Shown piece by piece: positions 29,005 through 38,805 of a stretch of 64,000 nucleotides of DNA. Within the stretch, counting starts at the first letter, position 1; the number at the start of each line of letters is the position of its first letter. This DNA is from JABDQZ01 sp963801985. Lineage in GTDB: Bacteria; Pseudomonadota; Gammaproteobacteria; Chromatiales; Chromatiaceae. The notes beneath the pieces were generated by a model, which was not told where the DNA came from, made no database searches, and saw only the letters and a program-made list of their open reading frames with translations. The position numbers were made by a program, and so were the translations under genes. The stretch covers positions 62,001-126,000 of the forward strand of contig CAWDGV010000007.1 of assembly GCA_963801985.1 (NCBI GenBank), read 5' to 3'.

Positions 29005-30087
29005 ATGTCTCGTATTTATAACTTTAGTGCAGGACCCGCTGCACTACCTGAAGATGTATTGAAACAGGCCCAGGAAGAACTGGTTGACTGGCATGGCTGT
29101 GGCATGTCCGTGATGGAAATGAGTCACCGTGGCAAGGAATTCATGTCTATTGCCGAAAAGGCGGAAGCAGACCTGCGTGAATTAATGTCCATTCCGGATA
29201 CCTACAAGGTGTTGTTCCTGCAGGGTGGTGCTTCCAGCCAGTTTGCAATGATTCCAATGAACCTGACTCGTGGAAACAGGAATACTGACTATATCAATAC
29301 GGGTGCCTGGTCAAAAAAAGCCATTGCAGAAGCCAAGCGTTTTTCTGATGTGAATGTTGTTGCGACAACTGCAGCGACCAACTTTTCCAGCACTCCCCAG
29401 CAGAGTGAATTAAATCTTAATCCGGATGCTGCCTATATGCATTACACGCCAAATGAGACGATTGGCGGGGTAGAGTTTAGTTACATTCCGGAAACAGGCG
29501 ATGTCCCGCTGGTAGCTGACATGTCCTCAACCATTTTGTCGCGTCCCCTGGATATTGATCGTTACGGACTGATTTATGCCGGTGCGCAGAAAAACATTGG
29601 TCCAGCCGGCCTGACTCTTGTGATTGTCAGGGAAGACCTGGTTGGCGAGGTTATGCCTGGAACTCCCACCATGTTTGACTACAAAACCCATGTCGATAAT
29701 GACTCGATGTACAACACGCCACCCACTTATGGCTGGTACCTGGCAGGCCTGGTATTCCAGTGGTTGAAAGACAAGGGTGGATTACAGGGAATGGCTGAAA
29801 TCAATTCCCGCAAGGCCGGCAAGCTTTACGCGGCAATTGATGGATCCGGTTTTTATGCCAACCCGGTCGACGAACATTGCCGCTCCTGGATGAATGTACC
29901 GTTCACTTTGGCTAACCCTGAACTGGATGGCAAGTTTCTTGAAGAAGCTTCTGCCCAGGGTCTCAAAACATTGAAAGGTCATCGTTCTGTTGGTGGCATG
30001 CGTGCCAGTATTTATAACGCCATGCCTGAAGCGGGTGTTGATGCCCTGATCGATTTCATGGTCGATTTCGAAAAACGCAACGGATAA
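29005..30087 (+). CDS. serC: Phosphoserine aminotransferase
   Basis: The 360-residue PLP enzyme begins IYNFSAGPAALPEDVL and holds the cofactor Lys in GLIYAGAQKNIGPAGLT, with MSHRGKEF and LQGGASSQFAM near the N-terminus. It transfers an amino group to 3-phosphohydroxypyruvate in serine synthesis and also serves pyridoxine synthesis. It begins 31 bp after gyrA and is followed within 15 bp by the phosphoglycerate dehydrogenase gene. Confidence 0.98.
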   Translation: MSRIYNFSAGPAALPEDVLKQAQEELVDWHGCGMSVMEMSHRGKEFMSIAEKAEADLRELMSIPDTYKVLFLQGGASSQFAMIPMNLTRGNRNTDYINTGAWSKKAIAEAKRFSDVNVVATTAATNFSSTPQQSELNLNPDAAYMHYTPNETIGGVEFSYIPETGDVPLVADMSSTILSRPLDIDRYGLIYAGAQKNIGPAGLTLVIVREDLVGEVMPGTPTMFDYKTHVDNDSMYNTPPTYGWYLAGLVFQWLKDKGGLQGMAEINSRKAGKLYAAIDGSGFYANPVDEHCRSWMNVPFTLANPELDGKFLEEASAQGLKTLKGHRSVGGMRASIYNAMPEAGVDALIDFMVDFEKRNG

Positions 30088-30102
30088 AAAACAAGGTTCA
30101 CG

Positions 30103-31269
30103 ATGTACAAAATACAAACACTCAATAATATTTCTGTTGCCGGGCTGGATCGTCTTCCCCGGGACAATTATGAAATTGCTTCAGAAATTACTCACCCGGA
30201 TGCAATCCTGGTACGTTCTTCCAAAATGCACGACATGGAACTGCCTGAAACTGTTAAGGCTATCGGGCGTGCTGGTGCCGGAGTTAATAACATTCCAGTG
30301 CCTGAAATGACAAAAAAAGGCATCCCGGTTTTTAATGCACCCGGGGCCAATGCGAATGCAGTTAAAGAACTGGTTGTTGCCGGTATGCTGATTGCGGCGC
30401 GTAATATCGGCCAGGCCTGGAGCTTTGCCCGTGGCCTTGAGGGTGCTGATGAAGAAATTCACAAGCATGTTGAATCCGGCAAGAAAAACTATGTAGGTTT
30501 TGAACTGCCTGGCAGAACCCTGGGTGTTATCGGGCTTGGTGCTATTGGAGTTCAGATCGCCAATGCTGCGCATGCACTCGGTATGAAAGTGGTTGGTTAT
30601 GACCCGACTATCACGGTCAAAAGTGCCTGGCAACTGAGCGCAAATGTTGAGCAGGCTCTTTCGGTTGATGATTTGTTATCACGTGCTGATTTCGTCACTT
30701 TTCACGTGCCATTAACTGAGCATACGGCGAACATGATCAATGAACAGCGTCTGGGCATAATGCCGGATAATGCCGTGATCCTTAACTTTGCGCGTAATGG
30801 CATCATTGATGATGAAGCTGTGGTCAAGGCGCTGGATTCAGGCAAGCTCTATGCTTACGTCTGTGATTTCCCAAGTAACCTGTTGAAGGATCATCCTCGT
30901 TGCATCACGTTGCCGCACCTGGGTGCATCGACAACTGAAGCTGAAGAAAACTGTGCCATTATGGTTGCTGACCAGGTTCGTGACTATCTGGAAAATGGCA
31001 ATATCACCAATTCTGTCAATTTTCCGGAAATCAGTTTGCCCAGAAATGAAGGCGTGCGCCTGGCTGTGATTAATAATAATGTTCCCAATATGCTTGGCCA
31101 GATTTCAACTGACCTGGCAGATGCTAATCTGAATATTATCGACATGCTGAACAAATCACGGAATGATGTTGCGGTAACTTTGATTGACGTCGACCAGGAT
31201 GTGCCGGACGATGTTATTGAACGTATTAAGTCAATTGATGGTGTGTTGTCGGTGCGCTGTCTGAGTTGA
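30103..31269 (+). CDS. serA: D-3-phosphoglycerate dehydrogenase
   Basis: The 388-residue protein has the NAD-binding GLGAIGVQIANAAHALGMKVVGYDP, catalytic residues in NFARNGIIDDEAV (Arg) and ITLPHLGASTTEAEEN (His, Glu side), and a C-terminal ACT domain (about 315-388, RLAVINNNVPNMLGQIS) that likely binds serine. It performs the first step of serine synthesis, directly before SerC in the pathway and directly after serC in the operon. Confidence 0.93.
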   Translation: MYKIQTLNNISVAGLDRLPRDNYEIASEITHPDAILVRSSKMHDMELPETVKAIGRAGAGVNNIPVPEMTKKGIPVFNAPGANANAVKELVVAGMLIAARNIGQAWSFARGLEGADEEIHKHVESGKKNYVGFELPGRTLGVIGLGAIGVQIANAAHALGMKVVGYDPTITVKSAWQLSANVEQALSVDDLLSRADFVTFHVPLTEHTANMINEQRLGIMPDNAVILNFARNGIIDDEAVVKALDSGKLYAYVCDFPSNLLKDHPRCITLPHLGASTTEAEENCAIMVADQVRDYLENGNITNSVNFPEISLPRNEGVRLAVINNNVPNMLGQISTDLADANLNIIDMLNKSRNDVAVTLIDVDQDVPDDVIERIKSIDGVLSVRCLS

Positions 31270-31278
31270 TAGAGAACA

Positions 31279-32367
31279 ATGGACGAAGACAAGAAACTGC
31301 TGAAAATCCGTGACAGGATAGACGATCTCGATGTCCGTATACAGACACTGTTGAATGAACGTGCTGAAGCTGCTCAGGAAGTTGCCCGCATCAAGTTGGC
31401 GGCCAGTCCGGAGACAGTTTTTTATCGCCCGGAACGTGAAGCCCAGGTTTTGCGCCAGGTAAAGGAACGCAACCAGGGGCCACTGGATGATGAAACCATG
31501 GCCAGGCTGTTTCGTGAAATTATGTCTGTCTGCCTTGCCCTGGAAAAGCCGTTGCGCATAGCCTACCTTGGCCCCGAAGGTACCTTTACCCAGGCGGCAG
31601 CGCTGAAACATTTTGGACATTCTATTCTGATGAATTCCATGGGCGCGATTTCCGATGTTTTCAGTGAAGTCGAGTCCGGTGGTTCCGACTACGGTGTTGT
31701 ACCTGTCGAAAATTCCACTGAAGGTGTCGTCAGCCACACACTTGACATGTTTTTAAAGTCGCCTTTATCAATTTGTGGCGAAGTTTCCTTGCGAATTAAC
31801 CAGAACCTGATGTCTCAGGCAACTTCGTTGTCCGGGATCAAAACTTTGTATTCACATCAACAATCTCTTGCACAGTGCAGGGGCTGGCTGGATCGCCATC
31901 TGGGCCAAGATGTTGAGCGAATTGCAGTATCCAGTAATGCAGAAGCGGCAAAATTGGCTGCTGGGGATAAAACCGCAGCCGCGATAGCGGGGGGAAATGC
32001 CGCAGGCTTGTACAACCTGAATATCCTGGAAAGTAATATCGAGGATGAACCTGGAAATACTACGCGCTTCCTGGTGATAGGAAAGCAGCAGGTAGCGCCA
32101 AGCGGTGATGATAAAACCAGCCTGATGCTGGCGACCAGGAATGAAGCAGGGGGATTACATGCATTGTTGTCGCCACTGGCAAAACACAACATCAGCATGA
32201 CACGCATTGAGTCCCGTCCTTCCAGGCGTGGTATATGGGATTATGTTTTTTTTATCGATATTCTCGGGCACCAGCAGGACGAAACAGTACAACAGGCTTT
32301 TGCAGAACTTTCTGAAAAAACCAGCCTGTTGAAGATTCTGGGTTCTTATCCTGTTGCCGTCCTTTAA
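31279..32367 (+). CDS. pheA: Chorismate mutase / prephenate dehydratase (P-protein)
   Basis: The 362-residue bifunctional protein has an AroQ-type chorismate mutase domain (about 1-85), a prephenate dehydratase domain starting RIAYLGPEGTFTQAA with the catalytic Thr region in DEPGNTTRFLVIG, and an ACT domain with ESRPSRRGIWDYVFFID for phenylalanine feedback. It makes phenylpyruvate from chorismate. It follows serA by 9 bp. Confidence 0.97.
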   Translation: MDEDKKLLKIRDRIDDLDVRIQTLLNERAEAAQEVARIKLAASPETVFYRPEREAQVLRQVKERNQGPLDDETMARLFREIMSVCLALEKPLRIAYLGPEGTFTQAAALKHFGHSILMNSMGAISDVFSEVESGGSDYGVVPVENSTEGVVSHTLDMFLKSPLSICGEVSLRINQNLMSQATSLSGIKTLYSHQQSLAQCRGWLDRHLGQDVERIAVSSNAEAAKLAAGDKTAAAIAGGNAAGLYNLNILESNIEDEPGNTTRFLVIGKQQVAPSGDDKTSLMLATRNEAGGLHALLSPLAKHNISMTRIESRPSRRGIWDYVFFIDILGHQQDETVQQAFAELSEKTSLLKILGSYPVAVL

Positions 32368-32382
32368 TCGGGTAATATTCAG

Positions 32383-33486
32383 ATGAGTAACCGTTTTATT
32401 GATTTAACTGCCCCGGGTATTGCTGGTCTGTACCCTTATATTCCTGGCAAGCCAATATCCGAACTGGAACGTGAACTGGGTATTAGTCATTCAATAAAGC
32501 TGGCTTCGAATGAAAATCCGCTGGGCCCTTCAGTCAAGGCCAAGGCTGTTATACATGGTCAGCTTGATGACCTGGCGCTCTATCCTGATGGTGGCGGTTT
32601 TGCATTAAGTCATGCCCTGGCGGAAAGGCATGCTGTTGATCCTGCCTGTATAACACTGGGAAATGGATCAAACGATGTGCTGGATATGATTGCCCGGGTG
32701 TTTTTGTCCGGCGACTCTGAAGCCATTTTTTCAGAATACGCCTTTGCAGTTTATCCCATTGTTACGCAGGCGGTGGGTGCTACTGCCAGAATTTCCAAAG
32801 CGCGCGATTTTGGCCATGATCTGGATGCCATGCGCGCATTGATCACGGATAAAACCCGTGTCATTTTTATTGCCAATCCAAATAACCCGACTGGAACCTG
32901 GTTGTCATCTTCAGAATTGCAGGGCTTTTTAAATGCTGTGCCATCGGACATTATTATCGTTATTGATGAAGCCTATTTTGAATATGTTCAGGAAGATGAT
33001 TATCCCGACAGCTCAAAATGGTTACAGCAGTTTGATAATCTAATTGTCACACGCACGTTTTCCAAGGCCTATGGACTGGCCGCGTTAAGAGTGGGTTACA
33101 GCCTGTCACATGCCGACATCGCCAATCTGCTTAACCGTGTCAGGCAACCTTTTAATGTTAATAGCCTGGCCCAGTCGGCGGCATTGGCAGCATTGGATGA
33201 TGCTGATCATATCACCCGGAGTATTGATATTAATCGCCAGGGAATCAGGCAGTTTGAGCTGGCTTTCGATCAGCTTGGGCTGGGATGGATACCGTCTGTA
33301 GGTAATTTCATTACGGTTGATCTAAACCAGGATGCTGCTCGTATCGACAAATTGCTATTGCAACAGGGTGTTATCACCCGGCCCGTAGCTAACTATGGCC
33401 TGCTTAATCACTTACGTATCACGATCGGCTTGCCGGAGCAGAATGAGCGCTGTATCGAGGCATTGCAGCAGTTTCTTGATCGGTGA
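32383..33486 (+). CDS. hisC: Histidinol-phosphate / aromatic aminotransferase
   Basis: The 367-residue class I/II PLP aminotransferase has KLASNENPLGPS, NPNNPTGTW, DEAYFEYV and the cofactor Lys in TRTFSKAYGLAALRVGY. HisC-type enzymes here often serve as the aromatic aminotransferase as well, which fits its place between pheA and tyrA. No other histidine genes are present. Confidence 0.94.
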   Translation: MSNRFIDLTAPGIAGLYPYIPGKPISELERELGISHSIKLASNENPLGPSVKAKAVIHGQLDDLALYPDGGGFALSHALAERHAVDPACITLGNGSNDVLDMIARVFLSGDSEAIFSEYAFAVYPIVTQAVGATARISKARDFGHDLDAMRALITDKTRVIFIANPNNPTGTWLSSSELQGFLNAVPSDIIIVIDEAYFEYVQEDDYPDSSKWLQQFDNLIVTRTFSKAYGLAALRVGYSLSHADIANLLNRVRQPFNVNSLAQSAALAALDDADHITRSIDINRQGIRQFELAFDQLGLGWIPSVGNFITVDLNQDAARIDKLLLQQGVITRPVANYGLLNHLRITIGLPEQNERCIEALQQFLDR

Positions 33487-33490
33487 TTTC

Positions 33491-34372
33491 ATGAATAGCG
33501 AAACAATGCATATCCGCAAGCTGGCAATTATTGGAGTTGGCCTGATTGGTGGTTCGCTGGCAATTGCGCTGCGTAATGCCGGTATGGTTGATCAGATTAT
33601 CGGTTGCGGACGTGGTGAAGCCAATCTGCAAAAAGCCGTCGAGCTTGGTGTTATTGATGAATATACGCATGATGTTGGCCAGGCTGTAGCATCAGCGGAT
33701 ATGGTCTTTGTCGCAGTTCCCCTCGGAGCCATGAAAGCGGTATTCCGGCAGATGCATGGATTTTTATCAGAAGACGTCATTGTAACAGATGGTGGTAGTG
33801 CCAAAGCTTCAGTGCTTGCTGACTGGATTGATGTTTTCGGTGATGATCGACAGTTTGTTGCAGGTCATCCGATTGCCGGTACCGAGAACAGCGGTGTCGA
33901 AGCTGCTTTGCCCGGTCTTTACCAGAATCGACGTGTCATCGTCACGCCAACTGAAACTACAGATAACGTTAAACTGGACAGGGTCATAAAGCTCTGGGAG
34001 GTTTGTGGGGCCGAGGTTTCACAAATGTCCGTGCAGCAACATGACACTGTGCTGGCTGCAACCAGTCACTTGCCACATGTTTTGGCTTATGGCCTTGTTG
34101 ATTCGTTAGACAGACTTGAAGAGCACGATAATATTTTTAAATATGCAGCTGGCGGCTTTCGTGACTTTAGTCGCATAGCATCTTCAAATCCGGAGATGTG
34201 GCGGGATATCTGCCTTTCAAATGCAGAAGCCCTCACGCCGATACTGGATAACTTCATCGTCGAGCTGCAACGCCTCTCAGGCGTAATCAAGCAAAAAGAC
34301 GGAGCCAGCCTGTTAAAGGTTTTTACCGATGCGAAAAAAGCCCGTGACGATTACGTTGATGGTCTTGAGTAG
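33491..34372 (+). CDS. tyrA: Prephenate dehydrogenase
   Basis: From ATG 33491, seven bases after a GGTGA site, the product has 293 residues and starts with HIRKLAIIGVGLIGGSLAIALR, a dinucleotide-binding fold; an earlier in-frame ATG overlaps hisC by about 90 bp and is rejected. Active-site features are GHPIAGTENSGVEAA and ATSHLPHVLAYGL. It makes 4-hydroxyphenylpyruvate for tyrosine. In Pseudomonas TyrA is fused to AroA; here they are separate and 245 bp apart. Confidence 0.95.
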   Translation: MNSETMHIRKLAIIGVGLIGGSLAIALRNAGMVDQIIGCGRGEANLQKAVELGVIDEYTHDVGQAVASADMVFVAVPLGAMKAVFRQMHGFLSEDVIVTDGGSAKASVLADWIDVFGDDRQFVAGHPIAGTENSGVEAALPGLYQNRRVIVTPTETTDNVKLDRVIKLWEVCGAEVSQMSVQQHDTVLAATSHLPHVLAYGLVDSLDRLEEHDNIFKYAAGGFRDFSRIASSNPEMWRDICLSNAEALTPILDNFIVELQRLSGVIKQKDGASLLKVFTDAKKARDDYVDGLE

Positions 34373-34535
34373 CTTTTAGCCAAGAGCTTACAGAGATAAC
34401 TTCTACAAGATGTAAATGATCTCTAATTATTTTGAACTTCAAAATTTAAGATTTTGTTTTTTTTCAGCGGCTAAATAAAAACGTCTATTTTCAACCTAGC
34501 AAAGAATTTTCACTGCGACTCATAAAAATAAAAAC

Positions 34536-34561
34536 GCGGTGTTCTCTGTGTGCTCTGTGGT
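34536..34561 (+). repeat. Degenerate single arm of the 8.4-kb inverted-repeat element
   Basis: A stretch ending CTCTGTGGTGAATATTTTT resembles the right arm at 8554-8580 at roughly 17 of 24 aligned positions. The partner arm is not seen. The remainder of the 245-bp tyrA-aroA gap is AT-rich with no ORF or clear terminator. Confidence 0.5.
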
Positions 34562-34617
34562 GAATATTTTTATTTCCTAATATAATTCCCGCACTTTTAT
34601 ATTTACCGGTTTTTTCA

Positions 34618-35934
34618 GTGACAAGTCAGACTAATATCAGGTTTCTTGCCCAGCCAGGTGGCAAGCTTAACGGTACAATTCGTGTGCCCGGCGACAAATC
34701 AATCTCGCATCGTTCAATTATGCTGGGTTCAATGGCTGAAGGTATCACCCGGGTGTCCGGTTTTCTTGAAGGAGATGACAGCCTGGCTACGCTTAAGGCT
34801 TTCAGGGATATGGGGGTGCGGATTGAAGGCCCTGACAATGGTGACGTTACCATTCACGGTGTCGGTATTGATGGGCTAAAAGCACCGTCAGCACCATTGG
34901 ATTTAGGTAATTCGGGTACGTCAATGCGGCTGATGTCAGGGCTGCTGGCTGGCCAGGCTTTTGATGCAACCCTGCTTGGTGATGCATCGTTATCAGGCCG
35001 GCCAATGAAAAGAGTGACTGATCCGCTTGCCAGGATGGGTGCCAGTATCGATACAACGGAGGCGGGTACCGCTCCCCTGGTGATCCATGGCCAGGCCGGT
35101 CTGCAGGGGATTGATTACGAGCTGCCGGTGGCCAGTGCCCAGGTAAAGTCATGTCTGTTGCTTGCAGGTATGAAAGCCCAGGGGGAAACCTGTGTCACCG
35201 AGCCTGCGCCAACACGCGACCATACCGAGAGAATGTTGCGTGGTTTCGGCTACGAAGTGAAAACCGAGGGAAACCGTATTTGCCTGCAAGGCGGTGGCAA
35301 ACTGACAGCCTGTGATATCGATGTGCCATCGGACATTTCCTCGGCCGCATTTTTCCTGGTCGGTGCAAGCATTGCGGAAGGATCTGACCTGACTTTGCAG
35401 CATGTAGGTATCAACCCAACCCGTGATGGCGTGATTAGTATCCTGCGCTTGATGGGTGCTGATATTGAGGTGAGTAACCAGCGTGAAGTCGGTGGTGAGC
35501 CGGTTGCTGATTTACGGGTGCGTAGTGCCAAACTGAAAGGTATCCAGATACCCGAAGAGTTTGTGCCCCTGGCAATTGATGAGTTTCCCGCGTTGTTTGT
35601 CGCTGCTGCCTGTGCTGAAGGCGAAACTGTTCTGACGGGTGCGGAAGAATTACGGGTCAAAGAATCTGATCGTATCCAGGTAATGGCGGATGGCCTCAAA
35701 ATACTCGGGGTGAATATCGAGCCAACAGCTGATGGTGCGATCATCCATGGTGGAATGCTGGGCAGTGGGACAGTAACGTCTCACGGAGATCATCGTATCG
35801 CGATGTCTTTTGCCATGGCGGCATTAAAAGCAGGTGGTCCTATCACGATTGAAGACTGCGCCAATGTAAATACCTCCTTTCCGGGATTTATCCAGCTGGC
35901 AGCAAATGCCGGTCTGGATATCAGCCAGGCCTGA
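34618..35934 (+). CDS. aroA: 3-phosphoshikimate 1-carboxyvinyltransferase (EPSP synthase)
   Basis: The 438-residue enzyme has GDKSISHRSIMLGS, LGNSGTSMRLMSGLLAGQ and EPAPTRDHTERML, the substrate-binding signatures. The only plausible start is GTG 34618, without a visible ribosome binding site. It condenses shikimate-3-phosphate with phosphoenolpyruvate. The residue after LGNSG is Thr rather than Ala, the class II-like state reported for some glyphosate-tolerant forms, though tolerance is not shown by this alone. Its stop overlaps the cmk start by one base. Confidence 0.96.
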   Translation: MTSQTNIRFLAQPGGKLNGTIRVPGDKSISHRSIMLGSMAEGITRVSGFLEGDDSLATLKAFRDMGVRIEGPDNGDVTIHGVGIDGLKAPSAPLDLGNSGTSMRLMSGLLAGQAFDATLLGDASLSGRPMKRVTDPLARMGASIDTTEAGTAPLVIHGQAGLQGIDYELPVASAQVKSCLLLAGMKAQGETCVTEPAPTRDHTERMLRGFGYEVKTEGNRICLQGGGKLTACDIDVPSDISSAAFFLVGASIAEGSDLTLQHVGINPTRDGVISILRLMGADIEVSNQREVGGEPVADLRVRSAKLKGIQIPEEFVPLAIDEFPALFVAAACAEGETVLTGAEELRVKESDRIQVMADGLKILGVNIEPTADGAIIHGGMLGSGTVTSHGDHRIAMSFAMAALKAGGPITIEDCANVNTSFPGFIQLAANAGLDISQA

Positions 35935-36620
35935 TGATGACGACATTTGACTTAATACCTGTTGTTACAATTGATGGTCCGAGTGGTTCCGGTAAAGGTA
36001 CCATTGCAGCGCTGGTAGCAGGCAAGCTCGGTTGGCATGTGCTTGATAGTGGAGCGCTGTACCGGCTCGCAGGCTATTCAGCAGAAAAAAAGTTATTGAA
36101 TTTTAATGATATAGCTGAACTTGTTAAGAATACTTCTTCGATGCGTGTTGTTTTCGAAGGTGGCAGGGTATTGCTTGATGATGAGGATGTTTCCCTGTTG
36201 ATACGCACGGAAGCGGCAGGCAATGCCGCCTCAAAAATAGCTGCAATACCAGAAATTCGTGCCACATTGCTCGATTGGCAGCGTGCCTATGTAAAACCGC
36301 CCGGACTGGTTGCAGATGGCAGGGATATGGGGACCGTGGTTTTTCCACAGGCTGACGTGAAAATTTTCCTGGATGCTTCTGCTGAAAAACGTGCGGAAAG
36401 GCGATATAAGCAGTTGATAGAAAAAGGATTAAGTGCTAATCTCGCCGACCTTGTTTCAGAAATTCAGGAACGGGACGATCGCGACAGAAATCGCGCTGTA
36501 GCACCTTTATGCGCAGCTGATGATGCGGTTGTTATCGATTCCAGTGATTTAACGATTGAAGCTGTTGAAAAACAGGTTCTGGATATCGTGAAACTGCGAT
36601 TGCCGGATCTTGAACTGTAA
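35934..36620 (+). CDS. cmk: Cytidylate kinase
   Basis: The 228-residue kinase has the P-loop TIDGPSGSGKGT, LDSGALYR, ADGRDMGTVVFPQADVKIFLDA and ERDDRDRNRAVAPL. It phosphorylates CMP and dCMP. ATG 35934 overlaps the aroA stop; ATG 35937 is also possible. The aroA-cmk-rpsA-ihfB order is typical of gammaproteobacteria. Confidence 0.97.
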   Translation: MMTTFDLIPVVTIDGPSGSGKGTIAALVAGKLGWHVLDSGALYRLAGYSAEKKLLNFNDIAELVKNTSSMRVVFEGGRVLLDDEDVSLLIRTEAAGNAASKIAAIPEIRATLLDWQRAYVKPPGLVADGRDMGTVVFPQADVKIFLDASAEKRAERRYKQLIEKGLSANLADLVSEIQERDDRDRNRAVAPLCAADDAVVIDSSDLTIEAVEKQVLDIVKLRLPDLEL

Positions 36621-36713
36621 CGGTAATCTTTTTTGTGAGTTTGTTCCGCAAAGGATCAGGCTTTATTTTTAACCTTAGACAAGCTGTCTTACAGGTATAG
36701 CCTTGAGATGGCA

Positions 36714-36745
36714 GGATGTGATTATCACATCAGGATTTTTTTCTT
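36714..36745 (+). promoter_or_regulatory. rpsA leader hairpin and ribosome binding site
   Basis: The palindrome GATGTGAT-t-ATCACATC (36715-36731) lies directly before AGGA (36732-36735), which is 10 bases from the rpsA ATG; a second AGGA precedes the hairpin. S1 represses its own mRNA in E. coli through leader structure, so this hairpin may act similarly; that is inference. Confidence 0.4.
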
Positions 36746-38419
36746 ATGACTGAAAGTTTTGCTGAACTCTTTGAAGAGAGTATTGCCAATACCAATTTTG
36801 AACCTGGTTCCATTGTTATCGGTACTGTTGTTGAAATCAATAGTGATTTTGTTGTTGTTAATGCCGGCCTTAAATCTGAAGGTGTCATTCCCCGTTCACA
36901 GTTTTTGAACATGCAGGGAGACCTTGAGGTTGCTGTTGGTGATCAGGTTGAAGTTGCACTTGATGCTGTAGAGGATGGCTTCGGTGCCACTCGTCTTTCC
37001 CGCGAAAAGGCAAAACGCAATCAGGCATGGGGTGTTCTCGAGAAAGCGTTCGAGAACGAAGATATTATTACCGGCCGTATCAATGGCAAAGTCAAAGGCG
37101 GCTTCATTGTTGAGCTCGAACAGATTCGTGCCTTCCTGCCAGGATCACTGGTTGATGTAAGGCCAGTACGTGATACTGCTTACCTCGAAGGTAAAGATAT
37201 TGAATTCAAAGTGATCAAGCTGGATCGTAAACGCAATAATGTTGTTGTTTCGCGTCGTGCAGTTGTTGAGCAGGAATACAGCGAAGAAAGAGATCAGCTG
37301 CTTGAAAATCTGCAGGAAGGCCAGGAAGTCAAAGGTGTTATTAAGAACCTGACTGACTATGGTGCTTTCGTAGACCTCGGTGGTATCGATGGTCTGTTGC
37401 ATATCACTGACATGGCATGGAAACGTGTCAAACACCCATCTGAAGTTATTGAGATCGGTGATGAAGTTACCGTTAAGGTGCTCAAATTTGATCGTGAGAA
37501 GCAACGTGTTTCTCTGGGTCTGAAACAGTTGGGCGATGATCCCTGGGCAAACCTGGCAAGACGTTACCCTGAAGGTTCACGCCTGTTTGGTAAAGTCACC
37601 AATATCGCTGACTACGGCTGCTTCATCGAGCTTGAAGATGGTGTTGAAGGCCTGGTTCACGTTTCTGAAATGGATTGGACCAACAAAAACGTTCATCCTT
37701 CAAAGGTTGTTTCCCTGGGTGACGAAGTTGAAGTCATGGTTCTGGATATCGATGAAGAACGTCGTCGTATCTCACTGGGTATGAAGCAGTGCAAGGCTAA
37801 CCCATGGGATGAATTTGCTGCGACTCACAAGAAAGGTGATCACGTCAGTGGTAAAATCAAGTCAATCACTGACTTCGGTATCTTTATTGGTCTGGATGGT
37901 GGCATTGATGGTCTGGTGCACCTTTCAGATATTACCTGGGATGAAAATGGCGAAGAAGCCATCCATGGTTACAAGAAAGGTGACGAACTGGAAACGGTTG
38001 TACTGGCTGTTGACCCAGAACGTGAGCGTATCTCACTGGGTGTTAAACAATTGGATAAAGACCCGTTCTCAAGCTTCCTTGCTGGACATGATAAAGGTAG
38101 CTTTGTGAAAGGTACCGTAAGAGAAGTTGATGCCAAGGGCGCTGTTATCGAGCTGGGTGATGGCGTTGAAGGTTACCTGAGAGCATCTGAACTGTCTCGC
38201 GACAGAGTGGAAGATGCGCGTTCTATACTGAAAGAAGGTGATGAGGTTGAAGCCAAGTTCACTGGAGTTGATCGTAAGAACCGTACTATCTCACTCTCCA
38301 TCAAAGCAAAAGATGAAGATGAAGAGAAAAAGGTAATTGCGGGCTATACTGGTGAGTCTTCTACTGGTGGCGCTACACTCGGTGATTTGCTCAAAGAGCA
38401 GATGAACGATAACGACTAA
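36746..38419 (+). CDS. rpsA: 30S ribosomal protein S1
   Basis: The 557-residue protein consists of six S1 (OB-fold) domains; repeats such as GAFVDLGGIDGLLHITDMAW, GCFIELEDGVEGLVHVSEMDW and GIFIGLDGGIDGLVHLSDITW are visible, and the length equals that of E. coli S1. It binds mRNA on the small ribosomal subunit. It stands between cmk and ihfB, its usual place. Confidence 0.98.
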   Translation: MTESFAELFEESIANTNFEPGSIVIGTVVEINSDFVVVNAGLKSEGVIPRSQFLNMQGDLEVAVGDQVEVALDAVEDGFGATRLSREKAKRNQAWGVLEKAFENEDIITGRINGKVKGGFIVELEQIRAFLPGSLVDVRPVRDTAYLEGKDIEFKVIKLDRKRNNVVVSRRAVVEQEYSEERDQLLENLQEGQEVKGVIKNLTDYGAFVDLGGIDGLLHITDMAWKRVKHPSEVIEIGDEVTVKVLKFDREKQRVSLGLKQLGDDPWANLARRYPEGSRLFGKVTNIADYGCFIELEDGVEGLVHVSEMDWTNKNVHPSKVVSLGDEVEVMVLDIDEERRRISLGMKQCKANPWDEFAATHKKGDHVSGKIKSITDFGIFIGLDGGIDGLVHLSDITWDENGEEAIHGYKKGDELETVVLAVDPERERISLGVKQLDKDPFSSFLAGHDKGSFVKGTVREVDAKGAVIELGDGVEGYLRASELSRDRVEDARSILKEGDEVEAKFTGVDRKNRTISLSIKAKDEDEEKKVIAGYTGESSTGGATLGDLLKEQMNDND

Positions 38420-38467
38420 TAATAATTGGATCTGTGGGCAGCATTAATCTGCTGCCCCTTGTTTACT

Positions 38468-38785
38468 ATGGAACAAGGCGCAAGAGTAACTAAATCTGAA
38501 CTGATTGAGATGATTGCCAACGAGCAGGGGCATCTGGCTTTTAAGGATGTTGAGCTTGCCGTTAAATGCATGATTGAACAAATGGGTCAGGCATTATCTT
38601 CTGGAGAACGAATTGAAATTCGTGGCTTTGGGAGTTTCTCGTTACATTACCGTCCTGCAAGAATTGGTCGGAATCCTAAAACAGGTGATTCTGTTGCCCT
38701 GGCTGGAAAATATGTTCCGCACTTCAAACCTGGTAAGGAACTTAGGGACAGGGTAAACCAGAGTATTGAAGATTCAGAAAGCTAA
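38468..38785 (+). CDS. ihfB: Integration host factor subunit beta
   Basis: From ATG 38468 the product has 105 residues. TKSELIEMIA, FGSFSLHYRPARIGRNPKTGDSV and VPHFKPGKELRDRVN are the marks of IHF-beta in the HU/IHF family. The N-terminal MEQGARV before TKSEL is longer than usual; no other start codon is available closer. The frame is open to 38426 but that part does not fit. IHF bends DNA at specific sites with IhfA. Confidence 0.93.
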   Translation: MEQGARVTKSELIEMIANEQGHLAFKDVELAVKCMIEQMGQALSSGERIEIRGFGSFSLHYRPARIGRNPKTGDSVALAGKYVPHFKPGKELRDRVNQSIEDSES

Positions 38786-38805
38786 AATTAGTTGTGTTTG
38801 CAAAT

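Noticed and set aside
34387..34415. Second copy of the REP-like element at 11.1 kb (GAGCTTACAGAGATAACTTC)
   Set aside because: Only a short, gapped resemblance and no inverted arms were visible.
36715..36731. CRP-type operator TGTGA...TCACA upstream of rpsA
   Set aside because: The half-sites are separated by 3 bases, not 6, so it does not fit CRP; a leader hairpin is the simpler reading.
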